A stretch of 64,000 nucleotides of DNA from Vicia villosa (Eukaryota > Streptophyta > Magnoliopsida > Fabales > Fabaceae), in the NCBI RefSeq assembly GCF_029867415.1, contig NW_026705157.1, forward strand, positions 248,001 to 312,000. The letters are read 5' to 3'. The translations under genes and the position numbers were made by a program. Positions within the stretch are counted from its first letter, which is position 1. Each line of letters opens with the position of its first letter. The notes beneath the pieces are model-generated. The model did no database searches. It saw only the letters and a list, made by a program, of their open reading frames with translations, and had not been told where the DNA came from. Below are positions 46,630-59,962 of this stretch, in pieces.

Positions 46630-48007
46630 ATTGCTTTCCATGAATATTTTGTGAAAACCTTCTTTTGTAATATGATTAAGTAACCTGTTCTGAGGTTTTT
46701 ATTTCCCACAAAACACATAACTACTTTTCAGTCTAAACAATGGTTGTGAAATATTATATTTCTTGCTTATTATTGTACTACTATTTCCTAATCTTTATTA
46801 CCACTTCCCTCTTACCATACTCTATCTCATTCTGCACTTTATATACTCCATCTAATTTTGAGATCATAAATTTTAAGTTCTTATAAAAGCCAGGTTATCA
46901 GCTATGTTTTCATATTGTTGTAAACAAATATTGTACTTCTTGCTCTTTATAATGTCCATATAATTTCATAAAAGATGTCATATATGTGGAGAAGTATATC
47001 ATAAAATTTTTACAAATTTATCTAATAAGCCAACAGTAATACTCTTTTCCTGACAAAGCCAACAGTAACTCTCATATGCAGGGTTGCTTATCCTCAATTA
47101 TTTCTACAATTTAAATATGGCTGAGATATATAATTCCACTTCCCTATTTATATTGTTACACACTTTTATCTAATAAGCCAACAGTACTACTCTATTTCGA
47201 ATAAACAATACAATGTGATAACAAACATATCATATTATATGAAACCCAAATTTTATCTTCATACCCAAATTTTAGCATATTATATCATACTACAATGTCT
47301 CAAGTCATTAAGGTTTTACTTCTCCAAAGCTACACGTGAACTGATGCAAAACTACAGGCTGTTTAGTCGGCCCCTCTCCAAAATCGGTACTTTTCACCAC
47401 AACCTATACTGCATATACCAAAGCTCATGAGTGGATGTACTGTTTGTGTTCCCAATGCAGCTTTCTTTACTCTAATAGCCACGTATAACCAATAGATCCT
47501 GCCCCCACATTTCTATTTTCAATTTTTTTATTCTTTTATGTTATGCAGACCAATTGTACCTGTCACACTTTTTTTGTTTTTCCAAATGCTGCTTTTTAAA
47601 TGTCAACTGTTATTTTATTTTTGGTTTGCCCGCCTCTCTACCCCACTATCCAAATAACTTTGTTTTCAAAAATTTAAATTTCATCTTTCATTGTTTCAAT
47701 AAACCGCCAACACTCAAAGCAACAGTCAAACACTCAAATTTTCACATTTCATCTTTCTTTCATTCATCATTCCAATTTCAACAACACCAAGGCTTCAACT
47801 ATGTTCAACAACTAAATGGGAACAAACATCTTTTGCAACTTTTCATTAACAATTAGAGTCAATATTTGGGAGGTTTCCATTGTCAACATTGTATCCTTAT
47901 AAGGTATTTCTTCAACCTTATTTTTCATTCTCAAATTCCTGTTTGGGTCATATTCTTACAATAACAAATTGACTATTTTTGTGAACGAAGTAACTTTCTT
48001 GGATTAA
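46630..48007. other. Intergenic region between RPA and Rep/helicase genes
   Basis: No gene. The phrase AAGCCAACAGTA occurs three times (about 47030, 47060 and 47177). The promoter of the Rep/helicase gene is expected at 47500-48000; no TATA box stands out. Confidence 0.5.
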
Positions 48008-51000
48008 ATGGAACCTCCACATTTTACCAACGAACAAACCCCAGCTTTTCTGGCTAGGAAAAGAAGAAGACTCACGTTGAACACAAAGAAAAACATCTCT
48101 GGAAGTGTTAGTTCCTCTCAATCGTCTCATCAACATCTCACACCCGTGCCAAATTTGCTTACATACCAAAATATTAACACTACACCTCCTACCACAACCC
48201 AACACCAATTTCCTGTATCAACTAGCCATCACATAAGAAACATCCTTCCATTTGACTATACCAATAAGGAAAATGTATCCCCATATTTCAGGCAAAATCA
48301 ATCAACTACTCCCATTCCAACTATGTCATCCACGGAACATGCACCTTTACACACAACTGGATCAAATTCCTGTCATACGGCTTCTTCTAGCCGTCCCCTG
48401 AGATACAAAAACACTGCAAAGACACCATGTTTTAGTCTTCCGCTTAGACAAAATCTTATAAACAGCTTCAATAAAACCACTCATCCTCATAAACCAACTA
48501 TAAATGCCAATACCAACCACCAGACAACACCACAAACAATGCAATCCCGTACCCCACAGTCTCAATTTTATACAACATTGGCTGCTGCTGATTACTCAAG
48601 CGACGATTCGAGCAGCCAATCTGATGAGGACAATGCTATGGATAACAATTCTGATTCGGATGGAGGTCAACATGCGGTTCCTTTAGTCAATTGCCATGAT
48701 GAAGGTCTATTTTTATTACCACAACTATCCTAATTTTGTTAATGTTAACTTGTATAATCTGGCAGTATTTTTAACAAATTTTCCTCTTTGACAAATATAG
48801 TTTACTCTGATATTGGAGATCCTGTATGGGAGTGCAAACACTGTGATGCCTATATGTGGTATCAGGAGCGTAAAGGGAAGTCAAGACATACAACTATTCC
48901 AAATTTCAGTTTATGCTGTAAGGGAGGCAAAATTGTTGTGCCATTATTGGTAACACCACCACCACTTCTTAACACTCTTCTCTTTGATCCCAATTTGAAA
49001 GATGCAAACAACTTCCAAAACAACATACGAACCTACAACGCAATGTTTTCATTTACATCCCCTGGAATGAAGTTTGACACTTCCATTAATGAAGGCGGAG
49101 GTCCTCCAACATTACGATTGCATGGACAAACTTGCCACCGAATCGGCATCTTGCTTCCTGAACAAGGAGAAATACCAAAATATGCTCAACTGTATATATT
49201 TGATACGGACAATGAAATCGACAACAGAATCAAATGTTTCAAGTTTGGTTATTTCCTTCTCTCATTTTTTTTCTTTGCATTGAACTTTCTTTTTAGAGAT
49301 TAACATAGTATATTTCTCATGATAGGGACAGCAAGAATGTTGACAGGTCTATTGTTAGTAAGTTGAAGTTGATGTTAGATGAATATAATCCTCATGCCAA
49401 AGCTTTTAGAATGGCAAGGGATATGATTAAACAAACAGGTTTCCAAGATATCAAACTGAAACTTATTTCAGAACGATCTTCAGATGGTCGTGTCTATAAC
49501 CATCCCACCGTATCAGAGGTGGCTGCTCTTATCGTTGGTGACGTCGACACCGCATCTAAGAGAGACATCATTGTTCAACACCGTGACGGTCATCTACAAA
49601 GGATAGATGAGTTTCATTCAGCTTATCTGGCCTATCAATATCCAATGATATTTGCATATGGAGAAGATGGATACAGAGATAATATACTACACAAGTATAA
49701 ACATGAAAAGGAAGTTACAAAGCAAAATCGTCAAACTATCAAAGATTGGTTATGTTTCCGGTTGCATGAACGCAAAGGCGAGGCTAGGACACTTCTTCAT
49801 TCAAGGAGACTATTTCAACAGTTTTTAGTCGATGGATATACCATGATGGAATCAGAACGTCTTAATTGGTTGAGAAAAAATCAATCCAAGCTAAGAGTTG
49901 GGAAATATACAAAGCTAAATGAACAAGTGTCTGGGAGCGCCACAGAACAACCACATTCTAAAACTGGAAGAAGAATTGTCTTACCATCCTCATTTGTAGG
50001 TAGCAAGAGATACATGGATCAGTTGTATTTCGACGGAATGGCTATTTCCAGTGCTATTGGTTTCCCTGATTTATTTTTAACTTTTACCTGCAATCCTAAA
50101 TGGCCTGAGATTACACGTCACCTATCCATGAGGAATTTAAACCCAGCAGATCGCCCCGACATAGTTTCAAAGGTCTTCAAAATGAAGTTTGACGAGCTAA
50201 TGGTTGACATAATAAAGCGACATGTTCTTGGAAAAGTCCTCGCCTGTAAGCTTTTTAATCCATCTGATATCTTTTATTTCTCAACTACATCTTGCTTATT
50301 GCTATAAACATTCATCTCATATTCAACTGCTTTCTTGGTTTTCAGACATCTACACTATAGAATTCCAAAAAAGGGGGTTGCCGCATGCTCATATTCTCCT
50401 ATTTTTACATCCGCAAAGCAAGTATCCCACTCCACCAGATATTGACAACATAATTTCAGCTGAAATACCAGATCCACAACTGTATCCTAGGTTGTACCAA
50501 TTAGTTAAGACACAAATGATGCATGGACCATGTGGTCTTGCACGACCAAAATGTCCATGCATGAAACACGGTAAATGTTCTAAGTTTTTCCCTAAAAAGT
50601 TCAATGAGACTACCATTGTTGATCATGAGGGTTATCCAGTTTACAAGAGAAGTTCACAAACTTTTAATGTTGTTAAAAATGGAATTACCTTGGACAACAG
50701 GTCTGTGGTTCCGTATAATACCAGGTTACTCCTTAAATATCAAGCTCACATCAACATGGAGTGGTGTAACCAGAGCACCTCAATCAAATACCTGTTCAAA
50801 TATATACACAAGGGATACGATCGAATCACGGCATCTGTTTCGTGATCGGGAACTTTATCTAATAATAGTGAGAAGGTAATTGATGAAATTAAGGAATACC
50901 TTGATTGTAGATACGTATCACCAGCTGAAGCATGTTGGCGGCTGTTTTCATACAAGATTCATGGAAGGAAACCTGCTGTTGAGCGTATGTTCTACCATCT

Positions 51001-53467
51001 AATCGGTGAAAAGCCGTTGTACTACACTGATTTTGAAAGGATGGAGAATGTTTTGGAAAAAGCAAGTATAACAGAATCTATGTTTACTTCGTGGTTAATT
51101 GCAAATGGTCAGTTTGAAGATGCAGCACAGTTGACATATGGCCAGTTTGTTTCTAAGTTTGTATATGTGAAAAAAACCCGCTCATGGAAACCAAGAAAAA
51201 AAGGTTTTACAATTGGAAGGCTCATTTGGGTTCCACCAACTACCGGGGAACTCTATTATCTGAGGATGATGCTAACTGTTGTGAGAGGACCAAAAACTTA
51301 TGAAGACATTCGCAAGATCGGAGAGAAACAATACGACTCATTTAGGGACGCATGCTTCGCAATGGGATTCCTGGAAGATGATCGAGAATATATAGGTGCT
51401 ATTAAAGAGGCCAGCCAATGGGGATCTGGACATTTCTTGCGCAAATTATTTATTGTTATGCTTCTTTCTGGGACTGTAAACAGACCCGCATATGTGTGGA
51501 ACAAAACTTGGGAACTGCTATCGGATGGAATCTTGCACGCCCAAAGAATTTTGGCATCAAACAAAAGTACATAATATTAGTTTCTCAATACTGTTATTCA
51601 ATAAAATCTGCATACAATATATTAATGAATGGTTCTTTTATGCAGCTTTGGTGCTGACAGAGGAACAAACAAAGACTTTGACATTAATTGAAATCGAAAA
51701 ATTGCTGCAAGCAAATCGCAGGAGTCTTAAAGATTTCAAGCCTATCCCATATCCAGATGAGTATGTACTGCAACAATTGGGAAATCGATTGATCTACGAA
51801 GAAAGAAATTATGACGTCGATCTTATGAAGTCTGAATTCCATAAACTTTTCACTGCTCTAACAGGTATTTTCGATTATAATTTAACATTGCATTTGAAAT
51901 AAATTTGAGATATACCTATGGCTTCCTAATTCAATCTTATATTCTTCAAGATGAACAAAGGAATATTTTTGACAAGATAATGTTTGTTGTTAACAAACAA
52001 AAGGGGGGTGTATTTTTCTTACATGGTTACGGAGGCACTGGTAAAACATACATGTGGAAAACACTTGCGACTGCGTTGCGTTCTAAACATCAGATTATTT
52101 TAACAGTAGCTTCAAGTGGAATAGCATCATTGTTGTTGCCTGGGGGCAGAACAGCTCATTCTAAGTTTAAATTGCCTGTGCCCACATTGGAAAACTCGAC
52201 GTGCAAAATTGAATATAATGATGAGTACGGACAATTACTTCGAGAAACCGATTTGATCATTTGGGATGAAGCCCCTATGGCAAGCAAATTCTGTTTTGAA
52301 GCACTTGACAAAACCTTAAAGGATGTTATGAGTACCGGTAGCAATTCTACACTAATTTTTGGTGGAAAGGTGGTAGTATTTGGTGGAGATTTCAGACAAA
52401 TCTTGCCTGTTATTCCCAGAGGCAGTAGATCCGATATTGTTCATGCTACTATAAATGCGTCGTATATATGGCACTCATGTCAGGTTTTGACTTTAACCAA
52501 AAACATGTGATTGAAGGGAGGCAGAACTGATGAAGAAAAGAAAGAAATTGATCAATTTTCGAAATGGCTTTTAAAATTGGGAGAAGGCCGACTTTCTGAG
52601 CCTAACGATGGTGATGCTGAAATTGATATTCCGCGTGAAATCTTGATAGAACAGTTTGATGATCCTATTGTTGCCATTGTTAACAGTACATACCCTGCTT
52701 TCTTGGATAACTTTAGATCTTTCGATTACTTGAAAAGTCGGGCTATATTAGCATCAACAATTGAAGTTGTTGAACAAATTAATAATCATGTTCTAAACAT
52801 GATGCCAGGTATTATTTTACTCCTTACATACTTAATTTCTACATTTCAACTGACTATAATTATATATTTATGTTCTAATTTCTCTATAGGGGAATCCAAA
52901 GAATATTACAGTTCTAATTCTGTTGATCGTTCCGAAATTCATGATAACGGCATTATGGCAGTTCTTACGCCTGAGTTTTTGAGTTCCCTACGAACATCTG
53001 GATTGCCCAGTCATATCATAACATTAAAGGTTGGAACCCCGATAATGCTTATGAGAAATATTAATCAATCCGAGGGTTTATGTAATGGGACTAGATTGAT
53101 AGTCACAAAAATGGCAAACCATGTTTTGGAAGCGGAAATTATGGGTGGTAAAGGCCATGGAAAAATAACCTATATACCAAGAATGGATATGTCTCCATCA
53201 CAGTCACCTTGGCCTTTCAAATTGAATAGAAGACAATTCCCGATCATCGTTTCCTATGCAATGACCATCAACAAATCGCAAGGTCAATCACTAGATTGGG
53301 TGGGACTTTATATACCAAAGGATCTTTTTATCCATGGCCAACTATATGTGGCCATTTCAAGGGTAACAACCAAAAAAGGGATCAAAATTTTGGTGCATGA
53401 TGATGATAAAAAACCAAAGTCTACAACAACAAATGTCGTCTACAAAGAAGTCTTCGCAAACGTTTAA
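48008..53467 (+). pseudogene. Helitron Rep/helicase (RepHel), seven exons, two in-frame TGA codons
   Basis: Exons: 48008-48704, 48801-49242, 49326-50245, 50346-51566, 51646-51864, 51951-52808, 52890-53467; phases fit throughout, about 1644 residues. The N-terminal part is Ser/Thr-rich, followed by a C..C pair (CKHCDAY). The Helitron-like N domain includes YQYPMIFAYGEDG and FPDLFLTFTCNPKWPEI. The HUH motif is FQKRGLPHAHILLF (exon 4), and the two-tyrosine region is YLFKYIHKGYDR. The Pif1-type helicase starts with GYGGTGKTY (Walker A), IIWDEAPM (Walker B) and FGGDFRQILPV, and ends with AMTINKSQGQSLD and QLYVAISRV. TGA codons interrupt it at 50843-50845 and 52508-52510. Both could be CGA to TGA changes. 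No frameshift is needed, so loss of function is recent. Confidence 0.93.
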
Positions 53468-54850
53468 TTGGTAAATACATCATTTAACTTTCTATGGGTG
53501 TCTACACTCTTGCATTCAATTCAATTGGTTGATTAAATTATAAGATTTATAATTCAACTTCTGCATTCTGTTTCAGGTTATGAATGTTGAAGAGAACTAA
53601 TCTATCATCTTAGCTATACTTCAATTTAGCACTTTTGTTACATATGTTCAAATTGGAAATGCAGTACTCCTTTGTTACATATGTTGTAATTATATTTAAC
53701 TCCTCATATGACAATTTTATAAGTTTTTTATTTACATATATGTTTTAATCTTTGATATATGTTTCATCTTTACAATATGTTTTCATACATGCCTTTTTAA
53801 AGTTAATCACAATAAAAGTTATGCCACACAATGCCACTTAAACAATTTGTCAATAGAAACTTTACTATATAATAACTATTGAGATACTTAAGGAAATTTG
53901 TTCGTCAAAGCAATACTTAAGGAAATTACATTTTGCAAAACAAATTATGAAAAGGAAAAATCTATTTCTTTCCTTTCAACTGGAAACACAAACGAATTGA
54001 ATGGAGTCTTGCTTGACATTTCTGCAAACTACACAGTAGGATCTAACTGCAGCTCTACCTACTTTATACACAGAGATGTGAAACTTTTCCCCTCAACTTG
54101 TAGTACATCGTTACATTGGGGCTCTGGCCCACGATTTCTACATTATTGGGTTCGTATTTTAATCTTTATTGGGTTCGTTTTGCCTTGGCCCAATTTTTGA
54201 CCCAATTTTATCAAACAACTTACACTATTGTGATGCTTGGTTAATACTTTTTTCTTTTTAAATTATTTTCAGATATTGTATTTTCATCTTTGCTGTATTC
54301 ATTGGCCTTTCCCGAAATCTCTACTCAATATAATCTAACAAATATGCTAAGTTTGTTTCATCTTTTTTGGCTGCATTGGGCCTTGGCCCAATTCTATAAA
54401 TACAAACTAAACATATTTGTTACACCTACAAAACCATGATTTAATTCAATGTTGAAAACATAGATTACCGATTCTAATTAGAAAACTAAACAAACTTCTC
54501 CAGTTATCCTCCTTTATCTAACCATTTAACACTTATTTTCAAAATAATTGTTATTTCCAACTATTGCTGTTTTATATTTATCCTAATGAACTATAATTTC
54601 TGGTAACATGTACTTATCAGCCAAAATAACATGTTACTTCTAAATATTTAACACTTATTTTCAAAATAATTGTTACTTCTAAATATTTAACATGTACTTA
54701 TTTTCAAAATAATTGTTATTTTAAACATCACAAAAATAAATTAGTACGTTACCAACAACACACATATCCTAAGCAGAATTCTTACACAATTTCACATAAA
54801 GATGATCAGCAGCTGCTGTAATCCTAAACCACACAATGTCACTCCTCCTG
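53468..54850. repeat. Duplicated block, copy A, including a B3 exon remnant at 54770-54850
   Basis: Matches 57600-58640 in order: TACATATATGTTTTAATCTT (about 53737), ACTTTACTATATAATAACTATTGAGA, TGCATTGGGCC with TATAAATACAAACTAAACAT (about 54400), and TCCAGTTATCCTCCTTTATCTA. It closes with a copy of the last B3 exon end (minus: FRITAAADHLYVKLCKNSA at about 54772-54835), disconnected from any gene. So the block carries the 3' part of a B3 gene. Confidence 0.78.
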
Positions 54851-55153
54851 AATTTTTTTTACTGTATACTCATACCAAAAGTATAATATCCAACTTATGC
54901 CAATGTATATATACCAAAAAAAATCCCACAGCATTCAACTAACACTCCAGTGCTATATCAAAAATATAAATATATATATCACAAACACCCATTTATATAA
55001 TTAAACTACTATAATTACCAGTACCAAAGTGCAGATACTATCAACTTAGGTTGTCCATACATATTTTACAACAAAATTTAATAAAACTTAATTAAACATC
55101 CACAAAAGTCACGGCATTCTAAACCAAAAGACACATAACAAACATCAATTTCT

Positions 55154-56763
55154 TCATTCATTCCCACGGACAACACAGACCAATATTTCTTCGACAGGGG
55201 GGTACCTAATGGTGAAATGCAGAATATCACCTTTCTTGAAAATCCTGCTTTTCCCATATTCATACCACCCCCTGCAAAGAAACATTTCGTTCATATTATC
55301 TCTCTTCTTAAGAACACATCTGTAGCCCTTGCATTGGTCGGTGTCATATAGGCCGATGGCAGTCTTGCCTTCCAGTTCACATCCAGTTATGACATCAGAA
55401 GGAATTTGCTGCACATTCAATATAAATTACTCGAGTTAACACAAAGCATTACTTTAAGTCACTTGAATTAAATCCATGCAAAGGGACAGGCTTACTAAAT
55501 AACTTACAAGAACTTGTCTGCCCATTGCTCTTGGTTTTGAAACCACCTTGATCCAGGTTTTTTCTTTTTCAATGACAACAACCTCATCAGCTTCCCTGTT
55601 AAACAAATAAACATTTCAAACTATAAAACTATACCAGAATATACTACTACAAAAATGACACTTGTATTTATATTGGACAATTTTTTATGATTTATCTTCT
55701 ATATATAGAACATAAATTAATATCTTTACCCTTCTTCAGCTGTATCCTCTACCATAACTGCTTTTCCCTTCCAATCTGAACTCCTTTCTTTTCCATCCCT
55801 CTCCTCCCTGCATCCAGAAAATCAACAATAAAACTTTGTAAATAACATTTCAACTATAATGACTAAATCATTGTCATTATTTGTTATGTAATTGTTATGG
55901 TCTGTATCATACTTGATTCATAACTTTATCTAACTACCAAATACCAAGTTTTACCTTCGTTTAACACCTGAACTTTGTCCTTTCTGAATCTTTCGGAGGT
56001 TCTTGCGATCATCACTTTCATTGTCGAGCTTCTCATCCCTGCATCCCGAGGAACAGCCTTAGAACATGTATCAAGCTTAATATAATAGTTACAACATCAG
56101 TAACAGAAGTTAAATCGACTGCTATTCCATGTCACAGCTTCTTATCAACTGAGAGTATCTAATTAGCATTTATGAGAGTATGTTTTTAATAAATCTGTGA
56201 AAATGTTTTTGGTGAAAATCTTTATTCCATCTGTCTTATAAACATTTTAACTAATTTCACATAACTTATGCTAATATCTAAAACCTACAGAGTAACAACG
56301 ATATCTTACATGCATCAAAACATGTCTAGCCTAAACGTTCCTAATCACAGACAAGCAAACCAATCAATATGTAAGTAACACAAATCATTTCTACATTTTA
56401 CCTCTCTGAATATGAAGATAATTCAATAACAGTACGTCGTGCTTCTCTTCTGGACATACAACTCCTTTCACCAACACCAAGGACAAACTGTTTTCCCGCA
56501 TTCCCTTCGGTATTTCCAGATCGATTTCCGCCCAACCCAGAATTGAGAGCTTGTCAAGTTGCCTTCCATTTAACTGAAGATCTTCTTTTCTCAAGAGCAC
56601 CCATAATCACCCTAAAATGACTTTCACGTTTCCACAAGCATCCCCTCCACTTTCTACGGTTGGGTCTTTCCCAACCTTTCCTCCATTCCCCTACAACAGT
56701 AAACAACTCCATCACTCGCCGAATCTCGGCCTCCCTCCTCAGTCTTTCCCAGTTATCCTCCAT
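55154..56763 (-). CDS. B3-like DNA-binding protein 1 in the Helitron, multi-exon, model approximate
   Basis: Probable exons, in transcription order: 56554-56763, with a possible further one near 56391-56600; about 55984-56038, 55735-55806, 55506-55598 and 55154-55410. The final exon holds the folded part: LEGKTAIGLYDT, then FLCRGWYEYGKSRIFKKGDILHF, ending LVCVVRGNE. The GW.EY....F.KGD..F pattern is the C-terminal half of a B3 DNA-binding domain (REM type). The middle is charged and low-complexity (EERDGKERSSDWKG). It starts with MEDNWERLRREAEIRR. Exon ends beyond the last one are uncertain. It is located between the two copies of the duplicated block and is probably a paralogue of the gene at 58562-59540. 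Confidence 0.55.
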
Positions 56764-56829
56764 CGCAAGTTGCTCTTCGTTTCTGATTTTGCAAAGACAA
56801 CATATTTAACTTATAAACCACTACAATGA

Positions 56830-57279
56830 ACATGCAACTCATAAACGATGAAAACATGCAACTTACCGGTCTGGAATATTGAAGGGCGAAGAATACGTCA
56901 TTGCTCCGAGAATGTATTTCTTGCAGCGTCGCAAACCTCCTCCTTACCGCCGCAGCAAAACCCTAACTTGCTATTTGGAAGTAATGATTTTTCACTTACC
57001 AAAACTAACATTAATACGTACTTTCAGATGTTTCTATGTTGGACCAAAAAATGCTATTCTTAACCTAAAGTGCATATCGTTGGGCCCTTTTTCTATACCA
57101 CTTCGTTTGTCCTTTTTAAAAATAACATAACATGAGAAGTACATTAGTTTCTTGGAAAATTTGTCTTTTTGTGAATACTTTTTTGGGCAACTCAATTTAT
57201 TGTCATCTCTGTATATTTTTATGTTTTGGACTTATTATAATTTATTTTTTGGTCACATTTTGACTTTTGTGTTGTACTT

Positions 57280-57312
<33 letters not shown>

Positions 57313-57409
57313 GATTATAAATATCTCTTATATCAATTTTCCTATTTTTAACATTACATTTAAACATCAATAATATTATATCTATTTCTACATTTTTCAT
57401 TTATGTTTG
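56830..57409. other. Intergenic, Helitron
   Basis: 5' flank of B3-like gene 1 (minus). It includes a (TA)n run at 57283-57312. No gene recognised. Confidence 0.5.
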
Positions 57410-58561
57410 AATGTTGCAGCCAATTATTTTACCATCTTTGATATACTCCGAATTAAAACATTTTTGTTATATATTTTTAATGTTTCATGTTTTGAATGTT
57501 GCACCCAATTATTCTACCATCTTTGATATACTCCAAATTACAACATTTTTGTTATATATTTTTTAATTTCAAATTCAGTGGATTCAAACCATTTACTCAA
57601 TGTTGTAATTATATTTTACCTAATGCAGTGGATTCATATATGTTTTAATCTTTTATATATGTTTTCTTATTTACTATATGTTTTCTTACGTGGCTTTTTA
57701 AACTTAATCACATTATAAGTTATGCCATCTATGCCAATTAAACAACTTCTCAATATAAACTTTACTATATAATCACTATTGAGATAACTTTCAATAAGAC
57801 TAATAACAACCTTTTTTTAATACACACTGCTACTTCAATACAAATTACCAGTCTTTTACATGACTTCCATTTTCATCAAACCTACTTAATTAACCACTAA
57901 CAATAACTTACATAATTCCAATACAGGACAGTGATAGCTATTACAAAATACACTGCCTCGACATTTTTAACCAACCTACACAAAATAAGTCTTCATAATA
58001 AATATCTTGCTCCAGATATTTTATTTTCATCTTTGTTGTGTTCATTTTTGTTGTGTTCGTTGCCCTTGGCCTAAATTTCTACTCAATATAATATGAAAAA
58101 TATGCTGAAAATTATGTTTTGTTGTGTTTGTTTCATCATTTTTTGCTGCATTGGGCCTTGCCCAAATCCTATAAATACAAACTAAACATATTTGTTCCAC
58201 CTTCAAAACCATAATTTATTTCAATGTTGGAAAAAATATTAACGATTCTATTTGAGAACTAAACAAACTTATCCAGTTATCCTCCTTTATCTATCCATTT
58301 AACACTTATTTGCAAAATAATTTTTTTTCCAACTAATAGTATTTTATCTTTTTCCAAATGAACTATAACATAACCACCCATGGAAGTCTCAAAATTACCC
58401 ATAACATAATTAACATTAATTCATAACAACTTCAAAATAACATCATAGTAAAACTACAAATTTCCAGAGTTCGTCCAAAACATAAGACAACCATACATTT
58501 TGTTCTAAATATTTTAAACATCTCCAAAATAAAATAGTTTGTTACCAACAACACCCATACA
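57410..58561. repeat. Duplicated block, copy B, with an internal 75-bp tandem repeat
   Basis: Counterpart of 53640-54770 (see copy A). At the left edge a unit GAATGTTGCA(C/G)CCAATTATT ... TTTGTTATATATTTTT occurs twice in tandem (57411-57475 and 57490-57562). Confidence 0.75.
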
Positions 58562-59540
58562 CTAAGCAGAATTCTTATACAACTTCACATAAAGACGGTC
58601 AGCAGCTGGTGTAATCCTAAACCGCACCATGTCACGCCTTCTTATATTCTTCTTCTTCGCATATTCATACCAAACAGGACCAATATGTTTCTCCCACTTC
58701 ATAATCTTTCCTTTCCTCTTAGCACACTTTATTCTGGCATTCCAAGACTCCCCAGTATCATCATCAACAAAAACAATTGACCTCTGGTTGACCTTCAACC
58801 ACTTTCTTGAGACATAACTGGGAAAATGCTACAGAAACACAATATACAGGGTTCAGAAATGGAAACTATGAAAACCAAATATCTAATAATAAGAATGACA
58901 TATACACACAGATCCTAAACATACAAGACTTAAGAAAACCAGAACACTGTCAAACTCTGAAAACACAACATGAACTCATTTCATGAACAACAACTGAGTT
59001 TTAGCAACATTCATTTAAGATCAACTATAACTAAAAACAGATTTATCATACCATGACATTTCTTTTGGAAATGTAACCAAAACTTATCTCCTTTACCCAT
59101 CTGTGTTCAAGAATTTCTGGTTCATCACGATCTTACCTGACAAAATAAAACAATGACTAAATATACTGCACATCACGATTTACAACAAAAAACGTTACAT
59201 TTATCTTCCATATCATAGTTATAAGAATACCATTTTAATTTCTTCAACACAAACCCATTTTCAAATATATTGTATACCTGGTGTGATGCGACGAAGACGC
59301 TTTCTGACCCATTCGAACTGTCGATCCTGTTTTTTCCTTCGGATGAGCGCTCATATTGTCTCCTTTTTCAACTGCTTGCTTCCCTTTTTCCATAACAACT
59401 GATGATCTGAAACCAAATCACGCATGCAAAGGGTTTAACTGAGTTAGAAAAGTTTTTCCTTTATACATCATAACTAATAAAGTTATACAAAAGAAGATTA
59501 CTTACCCAGATGCAGATAACTTTCCCCGACGAGTTGCCAT
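58562..59540 (-). CDS. B3-like DNA-binding protein 2 in the Helitron, about four exons
   Basis: Starts with ATG at 59540 (MATRRGKLSASG) before a GT donor. Then follow a charged exon at about 59283-59405 (VVMEKGKQAVEKGDN), one at about 59050-59134 (EILEHRWVKEISFGYISKR), and the last exon at about 58562-58826. That last exon has a nearly full B3 fold: HFPSYVSRKWL at the start, then IVFVDDDTGESWNARIKCAKR, GPVWYEYAKKKNIRRRDMVRFRI and RLYVKLYKNSA at the end. B3 domains bind DNA in plant transcription factors. No stop in the last exon. Internal exon boundaries are read by eye. A role in regulating the Helitron or in DNA recognition is only inference. Confidence 0.65.
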
Positions 59541-59929
59541 TGATTTGCAAATACTTGGTTTCAAGAACAGCGTAAACCTTTCTTAAATGCTAGAATAATT
59601 TTTCGGGAACAACAGAACTCATAAATGAAAGATATGGAATTGAAACGTTTCAGATGACAAATTTGGTTGTTTTAATATTTTTCTCTGGGCCTACTTCAAC
59701 TTAAGGACTGGGCCTTCGTCTTTTTTGCATTTTTGGTTTTCTACTGTATGGCCCATATTTTCTCTTTTTAATTAGACTTCTTTGGGCCTCCATATTCTAA
59801 AGGCAAAAGTTTATATTATTTGTTTTTTATCCATCTAATTGTCCAATTTCCTCTTATAACAATAATAAATTGATTAAAACATTTTTGTATATCAACTTCT
59901 ATCTGTACATCCATTTCGTAAAAAATACC

Positions 59930-59962
59930 AGAACCCGTGCGTAGGCACGGGTTTCCGACTAG
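59930..59962 (+). other. Helitron 3' terminus with hairpin
   Basis: AACCCGTGC, loop GTAG, GCACGGGTT, then TCCGACTAG ending at 59962. Stem identical to that at 22403-22440; the loop differs. Confidence 0.95.

Larger units (their letters stand above)
43317..59962 (+). mobile_element. Large Helitron, 16,646 bp, with RPA, Rep/helicase and B3-like genes
   Basis: Starts TCTATAATATAAGAAAG after an A (43316) and ends CGACTAG before a T (59963). A 9-bp stem hairpin (59932-59953) precedes the end, as the Helitron mechanism requires. It carries the two plant Helitron genes, an RPA1-like single-strand DNA-binding protein and a Rep/helicase, both on the plus strand. Two B3-domain genes lie on the minus strand near the 3' end. 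Only two stop codons separate it from an apparently complete autonomous element. Confidence 0.95.

Noticed and set aside
50836..50990. Frameshift in the Rep domain
   Set aside because: The frames before and after the stop are the same; reading through the TGA restores Rep sequence, so it is a nonsense codon.
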